From NCBI GenBank assembly GCA_029532415.1, contig JAQOTA010000050.1, forward strand, positions 2,604,001 to 2,668,000: 64,000 nt of DNA, read 5' to 3'. Positions 26,318 through 35,081 of the stretch are shown here, piece by piece. The notes beneath the pieces were generated by a model that was not told the DNA's origin, ran no database searches, and saw only the letters and a program-made list of their open reading frames with translations. The DNA is from Marasmius tenuissimus (lineage: Eukaryota > Basidiomycota > Agaricomycetes > Agaricales > Marasmiaceae). A program made the position numbers and the translations under genes. Each line of letters starts with the position of its first letter. The first letter of the stretch is position 1.

Positions 26318-29300
26318 ATGTTTGACGTTAAGAAATTCTTCTCCGGTCGCTTCGACGGCACTGGTTTCCGCCAGACCTACCACGGCGAAATGGAAGCTGT
26401 TACCAAGGCTCAAGGCCTTTATCGTCACCTCACTGGTGCGGCTAAGAAGCCTACGTACCCGCTGGGGGAACCCATCGTTCCGACCATTACGGTCACTCCT
26501 TCCCCTGGTGCGGCTGCTCCGCCTGCAGCTGGAACTGATAGTGATGACGAACCTAATCGTCACCCTCCTACTGAAGCCCAGATCACGGCGTTCAACACCG
26601 CGCTGGAAGCATGGGAGGAGAAAGACCTCCAGCTCATGGGTATCATTCAGTTGACCTCTACGAAGGAAGTCTTTGAACCTCTCAAGGACATGGACGCTGC
26701 CAAAGCCTGGTCCACCATCGTCACCACCTATGGCGAACCCACCTTGTCTGCCATTTATGGCGACTTCGTCAAATTGGTGTCCTTTAGGCTTACCACCAGC
26801 CATCCCCAGGCTGGCATCGCCAAGTTCAAACATTACATTGAACGTCTTGCTGAGGTCGGGGTTGAACTCCCCGAGTTGATCAAAGCCCTCCTTCTGATTG
26901 CAGCTATTCCTCCTGAATGGGACGCCGCTTCCTCCAAGTCCCTTCATGACTTTGATAGGGATCCTGAGAGCACTAGCGCCCTCACCGTCGCCGACGTTCA
27001 TGAAGCTATCATGATCGAATACGAGCGCCAGAACCCTCAGCTTGCAAACCGCCTCTCTGCGGTCAAGCGTGCTGGCAACTGCGAGCCCTCTTTTGGTCAG
27101 CAGCAGCGTCCACCGCAGCAACGACAGCAGCGTGGACAGCAGCAGCGTGGCCAACAGCGTCAACCACAGCAGCAGCAGCAACGCCCTTCTTCAAACCAAA
27201 ACAACGGTAAGAAGAAGAAGCAGCAGCGTGGTACCCGCGGTGGTATCAACCAGCATCAGGGTCCCGGCCACGCCGGCGGTAACAACGGTGGTAACAATCG
27301 GTCGCATGGTCACTCCCATCTGGCATCTTATGCCTCCGTCGTAGCTTCCCCCGCTCCTACCCGTCCTTACTCCTCAATCACCGACCGCAGGGAACGTATC
27401 GCGTTGAACGCGGTCAATAACTCCTTGCGCGCCGAGATTGCCAGCGCCCCTCCTGTTCGCGCTATGGGATCACCGCCCCCAGCTCACTTCACCGGTCACT
27501 GGGACAAGTCCTGCGACAGCACTGTCCCTCAACCAGCTGTCAAGAAGAACCCGGCTGCCATGCAGTCCTTCACCGGCTTTAAGCCGACTCAGTCAGTATT
27601 TGATGATGTTCGTGGAGCACGTTCCCTTGCTGACAGACTTGGTGCCCCCAAGACGGCGCGGTATCTCAAACCCTTCGAACAGATCGTCACGTCCGCCACC
27701 AATCGTTTGCTCCAGGACCGCATTGAACAACCACGTGCGTCCTCGTCCAAGCGTCTTTTGGAGGATGATGAGGGATATGAGGGAGCTGGATCTCCTTCTT
27801 CTACTTCTTCTAAACGCTCTCGTAGCGCTGATCCTGATGAAGATGTAGAGATGGACTGGGGATCTGACGACGGTATGGAAGACATGACCTCTCTTTTCGG
27901 TAATGATGTTGACAACGATATTGCCGAAGCTGCAGGGGTTGAGGACGTCCCGGATGACGTCTCTCTTGGATCGTTCCACGATGACAGGCAAGTACCATAC
28001 CTTGACCTGCTTTCCCAAGCTGATGCAAACCTACAGCGCTGCTCCCAAATAGTTGGTATCAGTAGTTCGCGAGGTAGTCGTAGTGATCTGGAATCACTTG
28101 TATATTATTGTCATGCAATCAGTTCCCACTTCGTGGGGTGTACACAATGTAAGGGAAAGAAAAGTGTGAACAACGCACAGGGTTGGCTCCTTGATTCTGG
28201 TGCCTCCTCTCATTTCACGAATGACATGAATGATTTCGCTGAATATGAATCGCTTGATGGTCCTATCGTAAATACTGCGAATAAGGGCAACCCTATACAG
28301 ATCAAGGGTAAAGGCACAGTCTTCATTAAGCATAATGTTGAAGGACATGACGGGAAACTTATTGAGCGCGTTTCGCGTCTCTATCCTGTCTATTACATAC
28401 CACAATTGGATATACGCTTGCTATCCATGGGAGAGTTCCTTCAAGATGGTCTATCAATTCGTGGAAACGCGAAGAAGTTAGCCTTCTATTCTTCACAGCG
28501 ACGACAGTCGCTTGTTTCCTACCCTCATATGCCTGGTCAAACCATTTATTGGGTACACTCGCGGAAAGCATCTGCTGAGTCTTTAATGGCCAAGTCGGTC
28601 GTTTACAACGTCGACTACGATATTGAGCACAGACGCTTTGGGCATCCGTCGGATAAAGCCCTGAATAAAGCTCGGAAACATACGCAAGGTTTCCCACTTG
28701 ACCTTAAGATGCCTACTAAGAAGACACCTCTGTGTCGTGGTTGTGCTGAAGGCAAGATGCATGAGAAATCGTTCCCCAACTCTACTACTAGAGCTTCTAA
28801 ACCGTTTGAACGCATACATTCGGATTTGAAGTCTTACCCGGTTGAATCGTATCACCGGTACAAGTACTACATCTCTTTTCTCGATGACTGCACGTCCTAC
28901 GTTTGGACCTCCAAGCTCAAGACGAAAGACGAGGCAGTACCCGCTTTGAGGGACTTCCTTACTATGGTTAAGACACAATTCAATACTGTTGTCAAGACCT
29001 GGATGTCCGATGAAGGGGGAGAGTACAAAGGAGATAAATTCGATGCAGTACTGAAAGAGTATGGGATCCAGAGGGATCAAAGCATACCGTATACACCACA
29101 ACAAAACAGTCGTGCTGAACGATTCAACAGGACTATTCATGAGAAGGCTGAAGCTCTTCGCTTTGAAGCTTGTATGCCTCAGTCCTGGTGGGAATTTTGC
29201 CATGTGCACGCCGTCCACCTCTACAATCGCACTCCTGTGCAACGTTTGAGTTGGCGAACTCCGTTCGAAATGCTTTACGGCGAAGCACCTGATGTTTCAC

Positions 29301-31579
29301 ATCTCCGAGTTATGGGTTGTGCAGCCTACGTCTTCATTCCTGAAGATCGTAGGAGAAATAAGCTCGCTCCTCGCAGTGAGTTGATGACTTTCATCGGCTA
29401 CCAAGACGGGATGAAAGGCTTCCTGTTCATGCGAAGCAATAATTCTGTATTCAAAGGTAGCACTGCACTATTCGATGAGACACTGTATAACAAGTGTCCT
29501 GATGCCAAAACTCGTGGCTTTACACCTGTCGGTAGTGAACCATTTACTTTGGGCGAAAATCCCAACATTCCTTCGGAAGATGAAGACTCTGATGATGACG
29601 GTTTTGATACTCCATTACCAGATCTCAGACGTCGCTCCGAACCTTCTAAGAGATCAGAACCTCAGGTTGACGAACCTGCAGGTGGCCCTGCGCCAGGGGA
29701 TTTGCCACTCCCTCAATCTGGTCCTCCGACGCCTCCAGGCGAGCCCGCCGTTCCTCCGCCTGCACCAGCAGCGGATGGTCCACGCCGGTCTTCGAGGCAG
29801 CGGAAGGGTGTAACGCAACCTGGTAACATATTTGGTGAACAGCGGAACCCAAATAGACCCTCAGACATTATTCGCGACTTAGAGAATAAAAATACTTGGA
29901 GAAACGTCACTGGAGATAAAGAACCTTCACATCCAGTTGATCGTCCTAGCTCTTCGCGATCTAGGAAAGGCAAAGGTGGTAAAAAGGGGATTCCTGGTCC
30001 ACTTCCGCCTCCGCCTGCTCCAGAACCCAGTGGAAGCACTGAGTCGCATGAGGAAGAAAGCGTAGTCAAAAGACTGACCCAAGAAGGGGGAGTAGGATTC
30101 GTGATTTATCTGTTGAACAATGCCGTTCCAGTTCACGATTCGCTTCCAACGTCCGATACTCCTGATTTCTCTAATATCAGAGAGTGGACACTCCGTGATA
30201 TTCTAAAGTTGCCTGTTGAGCAACAGAAGGAATGGAAGAACGCTTGCCACGAAGAACTTGAGGCACTTCGTAAGCGCAAGGTCTTCGAACTCTGTGACTT
30301 ACCTAAAGGTCGCAAAGCCATCAGAAATAGATGGGTCTTCGACGTTAAGTCGAATGGTCGCAGAAAAGCGAGACTTGTTGCCAAAGGTTTCTCTCAGGTC
30401 GAAGGTGTCGACTTTAATGAGATCTTCTCACCAGTTGTTCGTTATGAGACTGTTCGTATGATGCTTGCTCTCGCAGCTCTCAAGAACTGGTACATCACTT
30501 CTGTTGATGTGAAGAACGCCTTCCTTTATGGCGATCTTGTTGAGGAGATCTACATGGAACAACCTGAAGGCTTCAAAGTCAAGGGCCAAGAACGTAAGGT
30601 ACTACGCCTGCGTCGTGCATTATATGGACTGAAGCAAGCTGCCCTTGAATGGTGGCGAACCCTCAGCTCGTCCATGGAAGTACTGGGTTTCAAACGCCTG
30701 ACTTCTGATGCTGGACTCTTCATCTGCAAAGATCCGAAGAGTGGTGAAGTTGTGTATGCGATCATATACGTTGACGATGCACTCTTCATGGGTCCTAACA
30801 AAGCTTTTGTTGACAAGAAGAAAGCCGAGTTCATGGCTCGATGGGAATGCCGCGACATGGGCGATGCTAGCGAGTTTCTCTGCATGAGCATTCGTCGCGA
30901 AGGCAATAAGATAATGATTGACCAGAAGGATTATCTGAAGAAAGTCCTTGAACGTTTTGGGATGCAGAATGCGAAAGGTGCTCCAACGCCCTTACCTGCT
31001 GGCTATGTGCCAACTCCCAACGATGGTCCAGTCAATCCTGCCATTCGCTCCAGATTCCAGTCTGTGATTGGGTCGCTTCTGTACATTATGCTTGGCACAC
31101 GTCCTGATATTGCCTATGCAGTTACGAAGCTTTCTCAATTCTCCTCTAATCCAACGAAAGAACACCTTGATAAAGCTCTGTATATCTGCCGCTATCTTGC
31201 TGGCACATCAGATTATTCACTTGTCTACGATGGTGATTCTGATGGAGGTCTTCTTGCGTTCACAGACTCGGATTGGGCTGCCGATCCTATCAAACACCGT
31301 TCAATCACTGGCTACTTCTTCAAGTTAGCAGGCGGCATCTTCTCGTGGCAATCACACGCCCAGAAGACTGTAGCTCTTTCTTCCACTGAGGCTGAGTATA
31401 TGGCACTGTCGGATTGCAGTCGTCAAGCTTCCTGGATAAGATCGCTACTCTCTGAACTTGGAATTGATCTAGGTCCTATTCCAATCTGCGGAGATAATCA
31501 AGGCTCAATCTTCATTGCATCTAATCCGGTTCAAGAACGCCGAACCAAGCACATCGATATTCGATATCATTATATTTGA
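26318..31579 (+). CDS. Copia-1 gag-pol polyprotein, 1753 aa, premature stop near the end
   Basis: One frame encodes Gag (about 1-240), a Gln-rich basic tract (about 260-310), aspartic protease (D626 in LLDSGASSH), the integrase zinc site (H771, H776, C806, C809), the integrase core D836/D898/E934 (D-61-D, D-35-E), reverse transcriptase (WVFDVKSNGRRKARLVAKGF; YVDD 1484-1487) and RNase H (about 1640-1753). This is Ty1/copia order. A TGA at 31577-31579 cuts the RNase H; the same frame continues to 31723 (NPADMFTKNLGHEKF), so CGA-to-TGA has removed about 47 residues, giving 1801 aa when uninterrupted. Otherwise all catalytic residues are present. It was probably active until very recently; it may still move if a full-length relative supplies RNase H. 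Confidence 0.92.
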   Translation: MFDVKKFFSGRFDGTGFRQTYHGEMEAVTKAQGLYRHLTGAAKKPTYPLGEPIVPTITVTPSPGAAAPPAAGTDSDDEPNRHPPTEAQITAFNTALEAWEEKDLQLMGIIQLTSTKEVFEPLKDMDAAKAWSTIVTTYGEPTLSAIYGDFVKLVSFRLTTSHPQAGIAKFKHYIERLAEVGVELPELIKALLLIAAIPPEWDAASSKSLHDFDRDPESTSALTVADVHEAIMIEYERQNPQLANRLSAVKRAGNCEPSFGQQQRPPQQRQQRGQQQRGQQRQPQQQQQRPSSNQNNGKKKKQQRGTRGGINQHQGPGHAGGNNGGNNRSHGHSHLASYASVVASPAPTRPYSSITDRRERIALNAVNNSLRAEIASAPPVRAMGSPPPAHFTGHWDKSCDSTVPQPAVKKNPAAMQSFTGFKPTQSVFDDVRGARSLADRLGAPKTARYLKPFEQIVTSATNRLLQDRIEQPRASSSKRLLEDDEGYEGAGSPSSTSSKRSRSADPDEDVEMDWGSDDGMEDMTSLFGNDVDNDIAEAAGVEDVPDDVSLGSFHDDRQVPYLDLLSQADANLQRCSQIVGISSSRGSRSDLESLVYYCHAISSHFVGCTQCKGKKSVNNAQGWLLDSGASSHFTNDMNDFAEYESLDGPIVNTANKGNPIQIKGKGTVFIKHNVEGHDGKLIERVSRLYPVYYIPQLDIRLLSMGEFLQDGLSIRGNAKKLAFYSSQRRQSLVSYPHMPGQTIYWVHSRKASAESLMAKSVVYNVDYDIEHRRFGHPSDKALNKARKHTQGFPLDLKMPTKKTPLCRGCAEGKMHEKSFPNSTTRASKPFERIHSDLKSYPVESYHRYKYYISFLDDCTSYVWTSKLKTKDEAVPALRDFLTMVKTQFNTVVKTWMSDEGGEYKGDKFDAVLKEYGIQRDQSIPYTPQQNSRAERFNRTIHEKAEALRFEACMPQSWWEFCHVHAVHLYNRTPVQRLSWRTPFEMLYGEAPDVSHLRVMGCAAYVFIPEDRRRNKLAPRSELMTFIGYQDGMKGFLFMRSNNSVFKGSTALFDETLYNKCPDAKTRGFTPVGSEPFTLGENPNIPSEDEDSDDDGFDTPLPDLRRRSEPSKRSEPQVDEPAGGPAPGDLPLPQSGPPTPPGEPAVPPPAPAADGPRRSSRQRKGVTQPGNIFGEQRNPNRPSDIIRDLENKNTWRNVTGDKEPSHPVDRPSSSRSRKGKGGKKGIPGPLPPPPAPEPSGSTESHEEESVVKRLTQEGGVGFVIYLLNNAVPVHDSLPTSDTPDFSNIREWTLRDILKLPVEQQKEWKNACHEELEALRKRKVFELCDLPKGRKAIRNRWVFDVKSNGRRKARLVAKGFSQVEGVDFNEIFSPVVRYETVRMMLALAALKNWYITSVDVKNAFLYGDLVEEIYMEQPEGFKVKGQERKVLRLRRALYGLKQAALEWWRTLSSSMEVLGFKRLTSDAGLFICKDPKSGEVVYAIIYVDDALFMGPNKAFVDKKKAEFMARWECRDMGDASEFLCMSIRREGNKIMIDQKDYLKKVLERFGMQNAKGAPTPLPAGYVPTPNDGPVNPAIRSRFQSVIGSLLYIMLGTRPDIAYAVTKLSQFSSNPTKEHLDKALYICRYLAGTSDYSLVYDGDSDGGLLAFTDSDWAADPIKHRSITGYFFKLAGGIFSWQSHAQKTVALSSTEAEYMALSDCSRQASWIRSLLSELGIDLGPIPICGDNQGSIFIASNPVQERRTKHIDIRYHYI

Positions 31580-31752
31580 TCGTGTGTTGAAGATGGCAAA
31601 GTTGAGTTGTTCTTCATCGAAGGAGTCTATAATCCCGCAGACATGTTTACGAAGAATCTCGGACATGAGAAGTTCTTACGGTTCAGAAATCACCTTGGAC
31701 TTGAATTCTATTCGTCCACTTGATTCGCTCAGATGCGCTTTTTAGCTGCACT

Positions 31753-31765
31753 TAGCGAGGGGGTG
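31753..31765 (+). other. Copia-1 polypurine tract
   Basis: The purine-rich TAGCGAGGGGGTG directly precedes the 3' LTR. Copia-2 has the equivalent TAGTGAGGGGGAG before its 3' LTR. Confidence 0.7.
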
Positions 31766-32079
31766 TGTTGAATCCGTGGACTATTATTAGATCCCGGTAT
31801 ATCCGAAGTCCCGGTTCATACTTCCCGCCATCATATTATGCGGGACTATTGTTCCATTTATCATTTCTACTTATGATCATATGTACAATCTCTATTATCG
31901 TCCTTATATGGTATTCACTATAGTCTCTATATGTATATAAGCTCGTAGTTCTCTACATGAATCTACAGTGTGTGCTTGAGCTTCTACGTCTCGCCTCTAA
32001 CCTCTCTAAACTCCTCTCTGGTAAGTAGTAGTGTAGCCATGTTGTAGTCCTCTGCGCTAGGCGTCATGCCGGCTCATCA
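31766..32079 (+). mobile_element. Copia-1 3' LTR, 314 bp
   Basis: TGTTGAATCC...GGCTCATCA with one mismatch to the 5' LTR, followed by the TAACC duplication at 32080-32084. Confidence 0.92.
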
Positions 32080-33246
32080 TAACCTCCAGTGTGTATATGT
32101 CTGGTGATTCCTTCATGCTATCTGGTCTCAATCCCAGACTAGCAAATGTCTTCCATATGCCTGAAGTATATTATTAGAGTGTATTTGCTGGGGGTTATAC
32201 GGGGGTTATACGGATTCTGTACAGACAGGTCGGAGCTATGTATAAACAGACTTGAAGGACGTCAAAATTTTACAAATATAAATGGTCGTGCGGGCGCCTC
32301 ATATCTCGAGGGAAGCAGGGGACACGATCGGTGCAACAAAACACTCTCAATATATTCTGCATGGGCGAGCGAATGTCACAGATCGAGTAGCCGGTCTTTG
32401 TTTTTTGGCATTTGGGAGGCGGAATCACTTAGAGAGGGTCCCTGTGGAAGCTGGCAAACAAGATGATCCAGAAAAAAAAGTGCGAAGCGCCTGTGCAAAT
32501 CGGGCGAATGGACACATTGGAGCACTAAATATACGGGCCAAATTCCGTATATCACCCAGCAAATACACTCTATTATTAGAGTTCTAGATTGTTCCATGGA
32601 GTACATTCCGCTTCCTCCACGCCATAAGCGTAAGGTGGACAGAAATAACCAACAGAGATACTAGAGTCTAACAATAATTTGAATCAGTGGTCATATGGGT
32701 AAGGAGTCCCTGTACATACTAAAGTGGCTGTTTTGATATGTATAACTATATCATAAGAAATCCCAGTCGTAACGGTCATTTGACCGCGGCATTTTTCAGC
32801 CTTTGGACATCATGGCGAACTGGTTTAGAAGCACAGTTCCATGGACATCCCAAAAGGTGCCTCTCCAGCCGAAGCTGTACAGCTGAGGACCACCCCCAAC
32901 AGTTCGATTTCCGGCAGCATCATGCCATGACAATATATGGTCAAGGCACGATCTGGGTTATCACTTTGAGACAATCTAGGAATTGGCCTAGTAGGGTCTT
33001 GCTGCGAATAGAAAGTGAATCCCAGCCATTAGTATGTACATGCGTTCATACAACATGCAAGGGGTACCGGGACATAGAGGGAATGTAGAAAGTGTTGAAG
33101 GGGTACCCTACTACACCACCAGACATAGCCTGCTCATCGCTAGAGACTTCACTAACCCAAGTGGTTAGGACGGCGGTGACACCGGAAAGTTATCCAACTA
33201 CTCCGATCATAACATCGACCTGCCGCCTGTTGCGGGGCCCATAACC
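32080..33246 (-). other. Copia-2 untranslated leader (interrupted by a MITE and by Copia-1)
   Basis: Read on minus, this follows the Copia-2 5' LTR and starts with the PBS GGTTATGGGCCCC (33246-33234). It continues past the MITE at 32177-32570 and, beyond the Copia-1 insertion, through 25702-25537 to the gag ATG. No gene was recognised in it. After removing the nested elements the leader is roughly 0.9-1.0 kb, long for a copia element. Confidence 0.6.
32177..32570. mobile_element. MITE, 394 bp, in the Copia-2 leader
   Basis: The direct repeat TATTATTA (8 bp) flanks it at 32169-32176 and 32571-32578. The ends are inverted: GAGTGTATTTGCTGGG on the left and its exact complement on the right, then TTATACGG versus TGATATACGG with small differences. 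An 8-bp duplication fits hAT or KDZ-type transposons; the ends differ from the MITE at 18184. There is no transposase inside. Confidence 0.82.
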
Positions 33247-33752
33247 TGATGAGCCAGCATAGTCAAACTGCACAGTGGGTTATAACATCCTAAACCTCAC
33301 CTTGGGTTAGATAGCTTGTAGAGCTAGTAGTTAGAGTGCTTTGCGATGCTTGAGAGGTGATAATTGAGTAGATTGTCCTAAGGCTTAAAGCCTTGGAATA
33401 CCAGCTTTTATACACAAGTTTCAGTACATGTAAGAGTCATTACCATCGTATGAAACTACTACTAGAAGTAGGTATTTAGCTGTATAGTCATAATACTAAT
33501 GAGTGTGTCTGCAGTCCTATTGGCCTGCTTAGCTACTAAAGTCTGTTGTGCCTCGCACTAAGGACCATAAGCATCATACCTGATGCAAGTACTACGTAGT
33601 AAGTATCTACAGTGTCATTTGTGAAGCAATAGCTACGTAGATTCTTCTTGCATGAAGACACAAGTGTTCATAGAGGCATAGCTCTATAAATAGTGTGTGA
33701 CGTGTAAACAACACGTCAACAATGTATCACATGATATCCATCATGTTCAACA
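33247..33752 (-). mobile_element. Copia-2 5' LTR, 506 bp (inverted relative to the rest of the element)
   Basis: On minus it starts TGTTGAACATGATGG and ends GGCTCATCA. By eye it is identical over 506 bp to the 3' LTR at 49364-49869. The outer flank (33753-33757, AGGGG on plus, CCCCT on minus) matches CCCCT at 49870-49874. The inner side continues into the PBS, so it is a true 5' LTR and not a solo LTR. Confidence 0.88.
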
Positions 33753-34573
33753 AGGGGAACAGGACTAATATGTTCTTCTTTGATAGTTGGTGACGTACGG
33801 GTTTGCGCTGGAGAAATGAAGACGTGTAACTCTCTCTCCTCAGCAGCTGTCAACCAACGGTTCTCTGCTTGTGTTTCTCCAACAATATACCAGCCGTGTT
33901 GTCTGTTTGAGGTAGGCTGATCTAGCCAGTCAACTTCTTGCCAGACGTTGGCAAGTACTGCAAAAAGTCTCTCTCCGTCTCCAGGTTCAATTCGATGTGG
34001 TAAAGGAAAAGGGCGGGGATACTGAGGTTCTGGTCTTGGTTCTGGACTAGGTGCTCTTGCAGTTTCTCGAGGTCCTCGTTGCCGGGAGGGTGAAGCAATG
34101 CTGGGCAATGAGATTATTCGATGAGGATGAAGGAAAGACCACGAGCTTGGAGATCAGGATATAGAAGACGACCAGAAAGTGTGAAAAATAAGTTGGAAAC
34201 AAAGGTGAATTCTCTTTCAGGAATAATAGCAGGAATACGTTGTGCAAGAGTGGGTAAAGGGGTGTCAAAGAGTTGAGTAATGCAAAGGTGGCCTTGGTAT
34301 AGGATAATGGTGATAGAGGGATCTGTGAATTCAAAGACCCTCACTAGTAGGTATTGATTGTGGAAAGTGGAGTCTTCACCTGAGGTCCACACTGCACGGT
34401 GTGTATTAACCCAGCAATTGTTATATCTCTCAGGAATCCGGAGTATTCTGTGACCAAGTTCTTCACGGTTTAAGGTTCTGCTAAAGAATGGGGCAATCCC
34501 TGGGTAGGGGTATGCGTCAATATGTGCCAGTGTGCCAACAAGGTGGGGTGAGAGTAAAAGGAGCTTGTCCAAG
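33753..34573 (-). pseudogene. Gypsy-1 leader and gag 5' end (displaced by inversion)
   Basis: Read on minus from the Gypsy-1 5' LTR. One open frame (34572-34114) lacks any ATG. A second frame overlaps it (about 34130-33753; GERLFAVLANVWQEVDWLD, SPTIKEEHISPVPL). With Copia-2 and one CCCCT removed, this second frame runs straight into RPIPRPKSKSSPLTNMSEHE at 49870 on plus, so it is the N-terminal part of the Gypsy-1 gag frame. The true start codon is not clear. Confidence 0.6.
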
Positions 34574-35081
34574 TGTCACGAATGGCCTCTATGAAGAAAC
34601 CTCTCAAGCCACCTGAACTCACTCAGAGATAAGACTAATTGATAGAAAAGTAAAAGAGTAGATTGAGCAGCCAAAAGCTCAACCCAGCACAAGTGCTACA
34701 AGCGGTGGGGAGACAAAGTGGACAAGCTGGGAAACTACCTACAGAGACCATGAGTATATATGAGAATATGCATCACAAGGAATGAATGAAATGATGAGAA
34801 CTGTCAAAAGGATCCATGAGAGAAAAGCGGGGAAGTCAAACCAAACATGTATAGTTGTAACCAATGGTAAGGTATGAGAAAGAGATCAAAAGATGATTGT
34901 TTCATGATGAAAGACCAAATAACTGATATGGCTCAATAAGTAAATGAGGATGACAGGTGCCAATGCTATGTTGATGGGAGAATTGATTGGAATGACTCTG
35001 GTGATGGTAAATGGCAAGATCCAGGGAAGTAGGGCCAGCACCGGGGTAGACAGGACAAAAGAATAGTGGCAGTTTGTGACA
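34574..35081 (-). mobile_element. Gypsy-1 5' LTR, 508 bp (inverted relative to pol)
   Basis: On minus it runs TGTCACAAACTGCC...GGCCATTCGTGACA. It matches 55288-55795 with only about four differences that I could see. The flank 35082-35086 (GATAA on plus, TTATC on minus) equals TTATC at 55796-55800 after the other LTR, so the two LTRs bound one insertion now split by the inversion. Confidence 0.88.

Noticed and set aside
26258..27181. 307-codon open frame on the minus strand inside Copia-1 gag
   Set aside because: It is the exact antisense of the Gag frame, with low-complexity Leu/Arg runs produced by the Gln-rich tract; no start context or family.
33247..33752. Solo copia LTR
   Set aside because: The two sides do not carry the same 5 bp, and the inner side continues with the primer-binding site. 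It is the displaced 5' LTR of Copia-2.
34114..34572. 152-codon frame in the Gypsy-1 leader as a separate gene
   Set aside because: It contains no ATG and opens right after the LTR; gag continues from the overlapping frame.
34574..35081. Solo LTR of an independent gypsy insertion
   Set aside because: Its outer flank TTATC (minus) pairs with the flank of the LTR at 55288-55795, and its inner side continues into gag; it is the displaced 5' LTR of Gypsy-1.
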